A stretch of 48,692 bases of DNA from a virus. A program made the translations under genes and the position numbers. Position 1 is the first letter of the stretch; every line of letters starts with the position of its first letter. The DNA is taken from the IMG/VR virus record IMGVR_UViG_3300032299_001628, positions 1 through 48,692 of that record; one strand, given 5' to 3'. The notes beneath the pieces are model-generated. The model was given only the letters and a program-made list of their open reading frames with translations, was not told where the DNA came from and did not search any database. Shown here piece by piece: positions 37,513-46,085 of this stretch.

Positions 37513-38418
37513 ATGCCAATAGATTTTTCATCCCTCAAAAAGAACCGATCTGCTTTTGACAGCCTGAGAAAGGAAGTTGAAAAGATCGCGACACCTGCAG
37601 CACAAGAAACACAAAAAGACGATAGATTCTGGCAACCGGAAGTAGATAAAGCCGGTAACGGATATGCCGTCATTCGGTTTCTACCTGCCCCTAAAGGGGA
37701 AGAATTTCCATGGGTTCGTATTTGGAATCATGGGTTTCAAGGGCCTACAGGTAAGTGGTACATTGAAAACTCTCTTACCACACTAGGCAAGCAAGACCCA
37801 GTTTCAGAATTAAATACCGAGCTTTGGAATTCAGGAACGGAGCAAAATAAAGAAATCGCCCGAAAGCAAAAACGCCGCCTTACCTATATTTCTAACATTT
37901 ACATTGTAAAAGATCCAACCCACCCTGAGAACGAAGGTAAAGTTTATCTATATAAGTTTGGTAAAAAGATCTTTGATAAAATTAAAGACGCAATGCAGCC
38001 TACTTATGAAGATGAGGAGCCAATTAATCCATTTGATTTTTGGAAAGGTGCTAATTTCAAACTTAAAATTCGTAATGTAGAAGGGTATCGTAACTACGAT
38101 AAGTCTGAGTTTGATTCTTCACAGGCACTATCGGATGATGATGGTGAGATGGAAGCTGTTTGGAATAAGCAACACTCGCTGCAAGAGTTTCTCGACCCTA
38201 AGCACTTTAAATCGTATGAAGAACTTAAGGCAAAATTAGAGCAAGTTCTATCAGCGGCTAGTACCTCAGTTACAAAAGCTGAAGATACCATTCTAGAAGA
38301 TGCTCCTAAGGCAGTTAGTAAACCGGTAGCTAAACCTGCTCCTAAGAAGGAATTTGATGTAGATGAGGATGGAGATGAATCTTTGTCTTACTTTACTAAA
38401 CTAGCTAACGAAGACTAA
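37513..38418 (+). CDS. 32: single-stranded DNA-binding protein, T4 gp32-like
   Basis: gp32 coats ssDNA in replication and recombination. The product has 301 residues, matching T4. Features are the basic N-terminal region (SSLKKNRSAFDSLRKEVEK), the OB core with GYAVIRFLPAPKG, WGANFKLK-like FWKGANFKLKIRNVEGYRNY, VKDPTHPENEGKVYLYKFGK and an acidic C-terminal tail. The zinc ligands of T4 gp32 (His64, Cys77, Cys87, Cys90) are not found; that region reads SLTTLGKQDPVSELNTELW. Shine-Dalgarno GGAG. Its end overlaps a convergent gene by 4 bases. Confidence 0.93.
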   Translation: MPIDFSSLKKNRSAFDSLRKEVEKIATPAAQETQKDDRFWQPEVDKAGNGYAVIRFLPAPKGEEFPWVRIWNHGFQGPTGKWYIENSLTTLGKQDPVSELNTELWNSGTEQNKEIARKQKRRLTYISNIYIVKDPTHPENEGKVYLYKFGKKIFDKIKDAMQPTYEDEEPINPFDFWKGANFKLKIRNVEGYRNYDKSEFDSSQALSDDDGEMEAVWNKQHSLQEFLDPKHFKSYEELKAKLEQVLSAASTSVTKAEDTILEDAPKAVSKPVAKPAPKKEFDVDEDGDESLSYFTKLANED

Positions 38419-40448
38419 TAAGCTGCCGTTCTATCAACGTACCTATCTAAAGCAGATCCTCGATGCATAGGTCTTGGGTCTGCTTTTACTGGAACATATG
38501 ACGTGGTATTATTATTACTTACGTTATTAGATACCACCGGTTGAGTAGTAACAGGCTTATTAGACATCTGATCTCTTATTGCAACGTTTTCAGCTGAGCC
38601 TTGAGCAACTTGTTGAGCTAAAGCACTAGATCGATTGCTAGCTGCAAGTTCAGCTTGTTGTGCTTGTTGATTGGATTTGTTGTATTTTTCTAAATCTTCT
38701 AGCTGTCTTCTAGCCATTGGATGCATTTTAGATTTGTCAACTGAGGTAGGAGAGACTACTTCTTGGCTTGCTGCTAATGCGGCTCTATCACGGAGGTCAT
38801 ATGCTGCTGCCGTTTTTTCTTTAGTGGAAGATATATCATTGCCTTTTGAAGTTTTTTCTTTGCCAAATCCAAAAAAGCTAGCTATTCTTTCGCCTATAGT
38901 TTTCTTAGGAGCTTCTTCTTTAACGCTTCTTGCAGGCTTAGTATCTTTTATAAACTGCTCATGTTGAGCCTTTAGACCTTGTTGACCTTGTCTTAAGCTT
39001 CCTGTATCTACGGGCTTGTATTCGCTATCAGAACCCATGCCAGTTACATCCTCACCTGCTTTTTCTTTAGCAGCAATGGCCATATCCATTGTACGAAGTT
39101 TTTCTTGATGTGTTTCAATGGATTGTGGATTTTGTGTTCTTGGTCCTTTGTCAGCTATTTTCTGTCTCATAGCTTTCATCTCATCAACATTCATTTCTTT
39201 ACTAGTGCCGTCTTTGCCTCTGGCTTCGCCTTTTATGTTAGTTTTGGTTTCCATAGCGCCAGCAGCCATCATTTTATCTTTAAACTTATCCAATGCTTTC
39301 TTCTTTACATTTCTTTCAAGGTCTTCCATAAAGACTTTTTTATCACCTTTTTTCTTGCCAGACTTAAAGTCCTCTTCAACTTGTTTTTTACCCTTTTCCA
39401 TTTCGTCTTGCACAAATTTTTGATACTCTTCAAACCCCTTTGGATCATTCTGAGCAAAAGTAGCAAGACTTATAGTTGATGTTTCACCTGCTACAGTAGG
39501 TTTTTGACTATCGGAAGTTTTTTTATTAAGATATTCGGTTTCTTTTTGAATGCGTTTAGCCCGGGCTTCGTTAGTTATGTTACCACCAAACAAACTACCA
39601 ACCTTTTCTATACCTCTTGCAAAACCAGATTCAACCTTTTCACCGAAAGACATTCTTTGAAAGTTGGCTTTATCTTGTTTTTCATCAATCTCTTTTTTTC
39701 CTAAACCTAAAGCACCAAGGCCTGCATCTACAGCGAAAGGAGCTGCTACCATAGCAGCACCTGTAGCAATTGTAGCTCCTCCACCCGCCATGGCACCTTT
39801 AAACCCACCTGCTAATTTTGCACCTATACCCGTCTTACCAGCACTACCTAGCACATCTAATGCTGATCCGCCACCTGCCGCTGATTCAACAACAGGAACT
39901 GGTTTATCTTTAATTTTAGTAACATCATTACCAATTTTACCTATTGCTTCTCCTAAAGGTTCTAAATTAAAATTAAATTTTTGAAATTCTTTTAATTGAA
40001 GTTTTTGATTTTGAAGTTGTTCTTCTTGTAAAAAATTTGCTTTTTCTAAAATAGTATTTGCTTGTTCTGACTGTTTAGTTAAAGTTTCTTCTTTAACTCT
40101 CGGATTTTTACCTGTAAAAGAACTTGCAATTTCATTTCTACGTTCATTAAATCCTTCAAAAAAATTAGAGAATGAATTGGTAGTAGAGCCTTCTTTAACT
40201 GCCTGCTTTTCTGCAGTCGAATTATTAAAGGCTACGCTAGACTTTCCAGTCAAAGATTTTTTTATTTTAACAAGGTTTTCAATCCTAACAAGGGTTTTAT
40301 TTATATCTTCGAGCTGGTTTTCTCTTCTATCATTATCTTTCCCAGCCATTTCCCTATCATATTTTACTTGTAAAGTTTGCAAGCCAAGATCAACCGTAGT
40401 CTTGTTATTAAGACCTTTTAAAAACTCTTTAAAATTCTCGTCTTGCAT
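38415..40448 (-). CDS. 29: tail tape measure protein (gp29-like position)
   Basis: The product has 677 residues, longer than T4 gp29 (590). Residues 1-185 are charged helix and coiled coil, 190-250 an Ala/Gly-rich hydrophobic stretch (KLAGGFKGAMAGGGATIATG, AAMVAAPFAVDAGLGALGLG) typical of tape measures, and 250-677 charged, Lys/Gln-rich and helical. It sets tail length and sits inside the tube. The call rests on this architecture and on the neighbours gp26 and gp54; direct similarity to T4 gp29 is weak. Confidence 0.75.
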   Translation of the reverse strand: MQDENFKEFLKGLNNKTTVDLGLQTLQVKYDREMAGKDNDRRENQLEDINKTLVRIENLVKIKKSLTGKSSVAFNNSTAEKQAVKEGSTTNSFSNFFEGFNERRNEIASSFTGKNPRVKEETLTKQSEQANTILEKANFLQEEQLQNQKLQLKEFQKFNFNLEPLGEAIGKIGNDVTKIKDKPVPVVESAAGGGSALDVLGSAGKTGIGAKLAGGFKGAMAGGGATIATGAAMVAAPFAVDAGLGALGLGKKEIDEKQDKANFQRMSFGEKVESGFARGIEKVGSLFGGNITNEARAKRIQKETEYLNKKTSDSQKPTVAGETSTISLATFAQNDPKGFEEYQKFVQDEMEKGKKQVEEDFKSGKKKGDKKVFMEDLERNVKKKALDKFKDKMMAAGAMETKTNIKGEARGKDGTSKEMNVDEMKAMRQKIADKGPRTQNPQSIETHQEKLRTMDMAIAAKEKAGEDVTGMGSDSEYKPVDTGSLRQGQQGLKAQHEQFIKDTKPARSVKEEAPKKTIGERIASFFGFGKEKTSKGNDISSTKEKTAAAYDLRDRAALAASQEVVSPTSVDKSKMHPMARRQLEDLEKYNKSNQQAQQAELAASNRSSALAQQVAQGSAENVAIRDQMSNKPVTTQPVVSNNVSNNNTTSYVPVKADPRPMHRGSALDRYVDRTAAY

Positions 40449-40459
40449 AATTTTTTACC

Positions 40460-40618
40460 TTACAAAAACTTTGCTGTTTGATTAATCATTTTTAATCTTT
40501 CATTTTCTTGTTTTATATAATCAGATAATAACGTTATGTAAACCTCCCTTTCCCAGGGTATCATATTCTCTAATTCAGTCAAACTATATCTATGATGATG
40601 CATTAGAGAAAAATTCAT
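40460..40618 (-). CDS. 51: gp51-like small tail/baseplate assembly protein
   Basis: A 52-residue ORF on the minus strand fills the gap between gp26 and the tape measure gene. It starts MNFSLMHHHRYSLTELENMI and continues PWEREVYITLLSDYIKQENE. The Y-S-x-x-E-x-x-x-M-x-P-W-E-R-E-x-Y pattern is one I associate with the small protein next to gp26 in T4-like phages, like the baseplate-hub assembly factor gp51. Position fits. Being short, it is easily missed. Confidence 0.65.
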   Translation of the reverse strand: MNFSLMHHHRYSLTELENMIPWEREVYITLLSDYIKQENERLKMINQTAKFL

Positions 40619-40653
40619 AACATAATAATTTTGTAAATTATCCTGAGAAAGGG

Positions 40654-41349
40654 TTAAACGAAAAAATTACTTAGTCCTTGAATTCTTGAAACGTTATGTT
40701 TACCGCATTTAGGACAATCGGCTTCTACGGTGTGTACAATTTTAGGGGCAGTTAGAAAAAATTCTTCTATTTTTTCAAATTGCTCTTTAGTTAAACTATT
40801 AACAAAAACTTCTACATCAGATTTATCATAATCATTAGTATCCCAATAACCGTCTTTATTAAATATACCTTTTATGTTATTAATGACAAGATCAATAACA
40901 AGATCAGGAGTTATAGACGAATATAGATCAATTACATCGTCAAACTTAGGATAGTTCATTTCTACCCCATACTCATCAGTTAACATAATTTTATTAGTAT
41001 GGTCGTTATTTTTTTCTATCTTAACATCTTCGATATTAAAAGAAACTTCAATTTGATTTTCACATTCGCAATTAATTAAAAGGTCCACTTTTTCACTTAT
41101 AGACTTTGCTCTTAAATGTAAAAATATGTACTCAATATCAAAATGTGGAAGGCTATGTACATTTAATTGATTAAAGGTACATACATCTACAACATCCTTT
41201 ACCACTCTGGATATTTCGTCATTATCAAGTTCTGTAATGGATAAGAGTATCTTATGCTCTCTAACTAAAAAAGGTCTATACTTTATTTTTTTACCAGTAG
41301 ATGGTAACGTCAACTCATAAGTAGGTGTTTCTAACTTGGGTAAAGCCAT
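40654..41349 (-). CDS. 26: baseplate hub protein, T4 gp26-like
   Basis: The product has 231 residues (T4: 208). It opens MALPKLETPTYELTLPSTGK, then KKIKYRPFLVREHKILL, the T4 gp26 family start, and ends with a CPKCG knuckle and GLSNFFV; an earlier CEC (INCECENQ) may complete the zinc site. It helps assemble the baseplate hub with gp51 and gp29. Shine-Dalgarno TAGGAGAT precedes the ATG on the minus strand. Confidence 0.85.
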   Translation of the reverse strand: MALPKLETPTYELTLPSTGKKIKYRPFLVREHKILLSITELDNDEISRVVKDVVDVCTFNQLNVHSLPHFDIEYIFLHLRAKSISEKVDLLINCECENQIEVSFNIEDVKIEKNNDHTNKIMLTDEYGVEMNYPKFDDVIDLYSSITPDLVIDLVINNIKGIFNKDGYWDTNDYDKSDVEVFVNSLTKEQFEKIEEFFLTAPKIVHTVEADCPKCGKHNVSRIQGLSNFFV

Positions 41350-41369
41350 AATATCTCCTATATCTTCTG

Positions 41370-42056
41370 TTATGCTGAAGGTGGTAAATCAGACCCTGAA
41401 GTACCTTGTTCTAAATTACCAGTAGACCAATTCCATCGTTGCGTCCCAGGTCTAGAATCAAAGACCGGCAGCTCAGGGGTAATTAAAGAACGTGGTATAT
41501 CAACCGGGGTAGTTTGAGTTTTTGTAATGTCACGCCATTTTCTGTAAGCAAATATAACATTAAGTCTATGAGTTTGATTAGTAGAAGAGTTATTTAACTC
41601 TATTAAATTCATGTTTCTTGGGAAAGCTTCTTCTAAAACTATTTCATAAGTTACATTTTCTTCTTCATCTAGCTGTCTCAAGTTAACAGTACCAACATAT
41701 TCTTCTTGATAGTTTACATAATGAAAATTATCTGGTACAACAGCATGCATCCAATCATCAAAGAATCTTTTAATATTCATGTCTCTTTCAACATGAAAAG
41801 TAACTGGTATACCCTCCCCACCATATTCCGATGTAATAGGCCTTTGATAAGCCGGACCAAATATTTTAAAAGGTTTAACCGAAATGTTAAACAATGGAAA
41901 ACTAGTTTGTTCTACAAAAATACTAGCTAGGATAGAAAAATAATTAGTACCTAGCGCTGGAGGTGGGTTTATAAGAACTTCAAATCGGTTAGTTCTAGCT
42001 AGCCCTCTATTCCTAATTTCAGATTGAAACTTAGATAAGTTAAAATTAGCTGCCAT
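41370..42056 (-). CDS. 54: tail tube initiator, gp54/gp19 family
   Basis: The product has 228 residues. LSKFQSEIRNRGLARTNRFE then VLINPPP at the start, ISVKPFKIFGPAYQRP near 60-75, and GIPVTFHVERDMNIKRFFDD are the motifs of the T4 gp19-like tube fold used by gp19 and gp54. In T4 gp54 starts polymerisation of the tube on the baseplate. The presence of a gp48-like gene at 43119 supports gp54 here rather than the main tube protein. Confidence 0.75.
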   Translation of the reverse strand: MAANFNLSKFQSEIRNRGLARTNRFEVLINPPPALGTNYFSILASIFVEQTSFPLFNISVKPFKIFGPAYQRPITSEYGGEGIPVTFHVERDMNIKRFFDDWMHAVVPDNFHYVNYQEEYVGTVNLRQLDEEENVTYEIVLEEAFPRNMNLIELNNSSTNQTHRLNVIFAYRKWRDITKTQTTPVDIPRSLITPELPVFDSRPGTQRWNWSTGNLEQGTSGSDLPPSA

Positions 42057-42616
42057 TAATATCTTTCTCTTGAGTCTTTCCAGACGGTTGTTTTGTTTAC
42101 ATTAAATCGCTCTAAAGGCAGTAAAGAAGCTGTAATCCAATCAGGGTAATTTATACGTAAAAATCTACTCTGTACCTGATCTGTAAGATAATGTTTTACA
42201 CAAGCTTGTAATGGCTTAAGAACGGAAAAAGATTTAACTATATTCCAAGAAATTTTTATACGTGTAGCTTCATTGATTTTTTCATCAGTAGCAAATTCAT
42301 GTAATGCCCCTAGTATCTTAAATCGCGCACCGTAAGGTATATAATGTAAATTTAAACCGTAAAAACCATTTGCTACTTTTCTAAACGGCAACACTAACGG
42401 GAACATGTCATAATATGGAAGTTGATCTTTAAGTTTAGCTTCATAAAAAAACATATACATATTTCCAGGTAAAACATTATTTACCAGCGCTGGTGTATTA
42501 GACATTAATTTATTTGGATTCAATGCGGCCAGCGATCTTACTTGTGTCTGGTACCATTGAAGAGATCGCCCAGTATCGCTAGCTTGTTGACGAATATTAA
42601 GAAAAGGATTAGCCAT
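42056..42616 (-). CDS. conserved T4-like phage protein next to gp4
   Basis: The product has 186 residues. Segments GNMYMFFYEAKLKDQLPYYD, FPLVLPFRKVANGFYGLNLH and YIPYGARFKILGAL suggest a compact beta-rich protein, and it ends WKDSRERY. I recognise it as conserved in T4-like marine phages but know no function. T4 has gene 2 (DNA end protector) beside gene 4, so a head-completion role is possible from position only. The ATG lies four bases after a CATAAATA element. Confidence 0.65.
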   Translation of the reverse strand: MANPFLNIRQQASDTGRSLQWYQTQVRSLAALNPNKLMSNTPALVNNVLPGNMYMFFYEAKLKDQLPYYDMFPLVLPFRKVANGFYGLNLHYIPYGARFKILGALHEFATDEKINEATRIKISWNIVKSFSVLKPLQACVKHYLTDQVQSRFLRINYPDWITASLLPLERFNVNKTTVWKDSRERY

Positions 42617-42620
42617 CTAA

Positions 42621-42628
42621 TATTTATG
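42621..42628 (-). promoter_or_regulatory. late promoter motif CATAAATA (minus strand)
   Basis: On the minus strand CATAAATA is followed by TTAG and the ATG of the 42056-42616 gene, giving a nearly leaderless mRNA. It lies within the last codons of gp4. Confidence 0.5.
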
Positions 42629-43076
42629 TCGTAGATATACCAAGATCTTTTTCAGTTAAAATTATAAACTTCCAGCCTCTGTCCTCGCAATAACTGTTGG
42701 CTGCTTTCCATTTAGCTTGATTAGTTCCATATTGAAAGACCTCCTCTATAAAATTTTTAGTTTTTCTTTGAGGTATAGGGGGAGGTTGAGTAAAACGTTC
42801 TGGTTTAATTTCTATAAGATATTTGGTAGTCTGCCCATCTTTGTCTTTTACTTTTATATAAAAATCTACAAAATAGCGATGTAATTTGTTATCTATAGGT
42901 GATCGATAAGGAATAATCATAGTTTCAGAACCCCATTCTAACACCGAAGGGTTATTATCGCACCATTTCATAAACTTTAACTCCCAGGAACTACGGTAAA
43001 TTACATCGTTTATCAAGCCTTTATATTTCCTAGGATTGTTTATTCTATATTTTCCTTTGTAAGTTGTCTTGTACAT
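42624..43076 (-). CDS. 4: head completion protein, T4 gp4 (nuclease-like fold)
   Basis: The product has 150 residues as in T4 gp4. Motifs include YKGKYRINNPRKYKGLIND, then IYRSSWELKFMKWCDNN (Glu in helix), RYFVDFYIKVKDKDG (Asp) and TKYLIEIKPE (E-x-K), a PD-(D/E)XK/TnsA-like nuclease arrangement. gp4 closes filled heads for tail joining. It is transcribed away from gp48. Confidence 0.88.
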   Translation of the reverse strand: MYKTTYKGKYRINNPRKYKGLINDVIYRSSWELKFMKWCDNNPSVLEWGSETMIIPYRSPIDNKLHRYFVDFYIKVKDKDGQTTKYLIEIKPERFTQPPPIPQRKTKNFIEEVFQYGTNQAKWKAANSYCEDRGWKFIILTEKDLGISTT

Positions 43077-43080
43077 TTTG

Positions 43081-43088
43081 CCTAAATA
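43081..43088 (+). promoter_or_regulatory. late promoter motif CCTAAATA for gp48
   Basis: CCTAAATA in the 42-base divergent intergenic region, 30 bases before ATG 43119. It is one base off the usual NATAAATA. Confidence 0.45.
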
Positions 43089-43102
43089 TTATAAGATTTA
43101 AC

Positions 43103-43110
43103 TATTTATG
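43103..43110 (-). promoter_or_regulatory. late promoter motif CATAAATA for gp4 (minus strand)
   Basis: CATAAATA on the minus strand, 26 bases before the gp4 ATG at 43076. It faces the plus-strand element at 43081-43088 with 14 bases between them, so the two transcript starts would nearly coincide. Confidence 0.55.
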
Positions 43111-43118
43111 GAAAACCC

Positions 43119-44234
43119 ATGGCTTTAGCGGAAGATATAAATCAAAGAAGTTATAACGAGCAGACTAATCCAGGCCCGGCTAGAAAAGATAATAAATATA
43201 ATATTAATCTTCTTAGGTATCCTTCGGATCTTGGCACTAACGATCTTCAACATTTTATTACCTTTAAAATTAATATACGTGGAAAATCTAAATTTGATCA
43301 AGATAAAGTAATAGGTCAAGTTACACGTGATCCTGATTCTGCTAATTTTACCAACGATCAGCTCGCAACATCTGCAACTACAGTAACACAGATTGGTGCA
43401 GGTGTGCTTGGCTTTGGTATTGCAAAAAATCTGCTATCTAAGTATGTAAAAACCGGTTCTACAGGGAGCTCGGTTGCAAAGAATGTTGGTAGGTCGATCG
43501 TAGATACTGGAGTGGCAGGTGCAGCTGGTTTAGCAACTGGAGTAATAGCAGGAGAGGTTTTAAATGCAAATCAACTTCTAAAGCCAGATACCACTAATAG
43601 AATCTCAGATGTTATTTCTCTTTATGTAGATGGGCCTCCTACGGTACGTTATAACATGAATTACGCTATGAAAGAATTAGGCACGTTAGCAGGTATAGCC
43701 GCCGGCGGTGTTTCTGGGGTATCATCAATTTCCAATCCAATGTCAGAACAAGCAGCCGCGGTGGCATCTCAATTTGCTGCCCTCCCGGGGGCTTTAGGTT
43801 CAACCGATCTTAAATCTTTAATAAGTGCATCTTCTAAAACCGCGCTTAACCCATTTAAAGAAGTACTTTTTGAATCCGTAGACTTTAGAACTTTTCAATT
43901 TAGATATCGGTTTTTTCCTAAATCAAGACAAGAATCCGATACGGTGTTTGATATTATAAAGAAATTTAAGTTTCATATGCACCCTGAGATGTCAAAAGAC
44001 AAATTATTTTTTATTTACCCGGCTGAATTTGTAATTGAATATAACTACTTTGATGGTCCTAATTCATATTTTCATAAACTAAAACCTTGTGCATTAGAAA
44101 ATATGGAAGTTACCTATGGGGGTCAAGAATCATTTTCTAGTTTTAAAGACGGTCATCCTACAGAAATAAACATGTCCCTAACATTCAAAGAGCTGGAAAT
44201 AATTACAAAAGAATCCATTATTCAAGGTTACTAA
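43119..44234 (+). CDS. 48: baseplate tail tube cap, T4 gp48-like
   Basis: The product has 371 residues (T4 gp48: 364). NLLRYPSDLGTNDLQHFITF then INIRGKSKF at 30-60 marks the family start. A hydrophobic Ala/Gly-rich stretch at 85-150 (AGVLGFGIAKNLL, AGAAGLATGVIAG) and the C-terminal FRTFQFRYRFFPKSRQESDT, then FIYPAEFVIEYNYFDG, ending in LTFKELEIITKE, follow gp48/gp54-type tube proteins. It caps the baseplate and nucleates the tube. Confidence 0.85.
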   Translation: MALAEDINQRSYNEQTNPGPARKDNKYNINLLRYPSDLGTNDLQHFITFKINIRGKSKFDQDKVIGQVTRDPDSANFTNDQLATSATTVTQIGAGVLGFGIAKNLLSKYVKTGSTGSSVAKNVGRSIVDTGVAGAAGLATGVIAGEVLNANQLLKPDTTNRISDVISLYVDGPPTVRYNMNYAMKELGTLAGIAAGGVSGVSSISNPMSEQAAAVASQFAALPGALGSTDLKSLISASSKTALNPFKEVLFESVDFRTFQFRYRFFPKSRQESDTVFDIIKKFKFHMHPEMSKDKLFFIYPAEFVIEYNYFDGPNSYFHKLKPCALENMEVTYGGQESFSSFKDGHPTEINMSLTFKELEIITKESIIQGY

Positions 44235-44731
44235 TGTATTTTCAATCCCTACCCACCACTCTTTATACTTTAGACAACCTTAACACGGTGCAGGTTGTTA
44301 AAAATATAATGATAAGATTTATAATTGAGTCTGAGGTAAAAAATAACTTCTCACTTTACGACCAGTATGATGTTAAAGACGGTGAAACTCCAGAAATAGT
44401 AGCTGATATTTTTTACAACGACCCTCAGCTTCACTGGGTTATTCTGCATGTTAATGAAATTTTAGATCCTAGGTTTGGATGGGTACTTTCTACCAATAAT
44501 CTTATTAAATACTGTGAGTCAAAGTATACTAATCTAAATGGTATACACCATTATGAAGATGTAGATGGAAATGAGGTAATGTCTACTACTCCTAGCGCCA
44601 CACCTATATCAAACTTTGTACATGAGGAAAGACTAAACGAGCAAAAACGAAGAATAAAGATTCTAAGAGCCGAATATGTTGGGGCAATTATTCGTGAGTT
44701 TAATAAGAAAGTAACTATTGTAAATGGCTGA
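44234..44731 (+). CDS. 53: baseplate wedge protein, T4 gp53-like
   Basis: The product has 165 residues (T4: 196). SEVKNNFSLYDQYDVKDGET, PEIVADIFYNDPQLHWVIL and NEILDPRFGWVLSTNNLI match the gp53 family, in which a LysM-like small domain and HWVIL helix bind other wedge proteins. It overlaps gp48 by one base and gp27 by 8 bases, so the baseplate genes are translationally coupled. Confidence 0.9.
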   Translation: MYFQSLPTTLYTLDNLNTVQVVKNIMIRFIIESEVKNNFSLYDQYDVKDGETPEIVADIFYNDPQLHWVILHVNEILDPRFGWVLSTNNLIKYCESKYTNLNGIHHYEDVDGNEVMSTTPSATPISNFVHEERLNEQKRRIKILRAEYVGAIIREFNKKVTIVNG

Positions 44732-46085
44732 AGAAAATGGCTTGCAAAAAGCCGGGTCAGTTAATATAAATGATGCGCGGCTTATTACTACCAAAAACAT
44801 AGTTATTGATTTAACTGATTTTATTTCAGAAATTAATATCTATGAAGATATGTTTTCTAGTCACTTATATGGTGACATTCTCATTTCAGATAGTAGAAAT
44901 ATTATTGAATTTGGACCTATTATTGGAGAGGAATATCTAACACTGGAAATTCAAACTCCTTCATTTCCAGCTAAAATTAAAAAAACTTTTCGAGTCTTTA
45001 AAATTTCCAACAGGCAAGTTGTAAGAGAGACCAATACACAAATTTTTGTTCTTCATTTTGCCTCAGTTGAGTTATTTTTTGATATGCTTTTACCTTTATT
45101 TGTAAGTTTTGAAGGTAGAATAAATGAAGTAGCTCTTAATCTTTTTGATGAATATATTGCAACAGCCCGAGACTATGATATATCTGAAGCAAGTGACTCA
45201 GTTAAAGAAGTACCGGCATCTACACCGTTTATTACACTTAATGAGACAGAAAATTCAGTTAAATTTGTTTCCCCGGGTTGGACACCGTTTAAGTGTTTAA
45301 ACTGGCTGGCCTCCAAAGCTATACCAAAAAACGGTATAGCAAAAAATTATTTATTTTTTGAAAGTAATAAAGCTTTCTATTTTGGAAGTGTAGAGCATTT
45401 ATTTAAAGATGCTTATGAAAATAATAATTATATTGGAAAATATTTTTATGGTCCTTCTAATATAAGAAAAAATGAACAAACTAATGTAGATAGAGAATTT
45501 TTTATTACTAAAAATGTAGAAATGGTAGAAAATAATGACGCTATTAAAAACTACACCAATGGATTTTTAGCTAATAGACTAATTACCCTTGATGTGTACA
45601 ATAAAATCTACAAACAATATGATTACGATTATACTCAAGAGTACAAAGGGCAGTACCACACGTCAGGAATAGGTTCAGCCTCGGTGCCAGTATTTACTGA
45701 AGAGGGTATAAGAAACCCGGCTACTAATATTAGTTTTTATCCTATAAACCCTAAACTATATAATAATTTTCCAAATAACATTAGCGAAAAAATAAGCGAA
45801 ATTTATGGAAATCGAAAGTCTAGTTTATTAGATTTGACCAATATTAAATTACATTTAACTGTACCTGGCCGAACGGATATTGAAGTTGGTAATATACTTT
45901 ATTTTTCTTTTCCGCAATTAGGTCCTGTTGATGAAGGTACTACCAGTAGAGAAGATAGACTTTACTCAGGTTTTTATTTAATTACAGCTATTCATCACCG
46001 TATTACTAAAGCAGATCATACTATGGTGATGGAGGTAGTAAAAGACTCTTTAACATTATTACAAGATGCAAAAAATATACAATAA
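44724..46085 (+). CDS. 27: baseplate central hub, gp27-like
   Basis: The product has 453 residues (T4 gp27: 391). It forms the trimeric collar that holds the gp5 spike. Tube-domain strands ITTKNIVIDLTDFISEINIY, YGDILISDSRNIIE and, at the end, LHLTVPGRTDIEVGNILYF, YSGFYLITAIHHRI and MVMEVVKDSL match the late-control-D/gp27 fold. It precedes and overlaps the gp5-like gene by 20 bases, as expected for partner subunits. Confidence 0.8.
   Translation: MAEENGLQKAGSVNINDARLITTKNIVIDLTDFISEINIYEDMFSSHLYGDILISDSRNIIEFGPIIGEEYLTLEIQTPSFPAKIKKTFRVFKISNRQVVRETNTQIFVLHFASVELFFDMLLPLFVSFEGRINEVALNLFDEYIATARDYDISEASDSVKEVPASTPFITLNETENSVKFVSPGWTPFKCLNWLASKAIPKNGIAKNYLFFESNKAFYFGSVEHLFKDAYENNNYIGKYFYGPSNIRKNEQTNVDREFFITKNVEMVENNDAIKNYTNGFLANRLITLDVYNKIYKQYDYDYTQEYKGQYHTSGIGSASVPVFTEEGIRNPATNISFYPINPKLYNNFPNNISEKISEIYGNRKSSLLDLTNIKLHLTVPGRTDIEVGNILYFSFPQLGPVDEGTTSREDRLYSGFYLITAIHHRITKADHTMVMEVVKDSLTLLQDAKNIQ

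Noticed and set aside
38094-38291. Minus-strand ORF inside gp32
   Set aside because: It is a shadow of gp32, Ser/Cys-rich, with no start signal.
40288-40303. TATAAATA on the minus strand within the tape measure gene
   Set aside because: It is about 150 bases inside the coding sequence with no downstream gene start; likely a chance AT-rich match.
39105-40485. Several plus-strand ORFs of 66-124 codons inside the tape measure gene
   Set aside because: They are antisense to a long Lys/Ala-rich coding region, Phe/Ser-rich in composition and lack ribosome sites.
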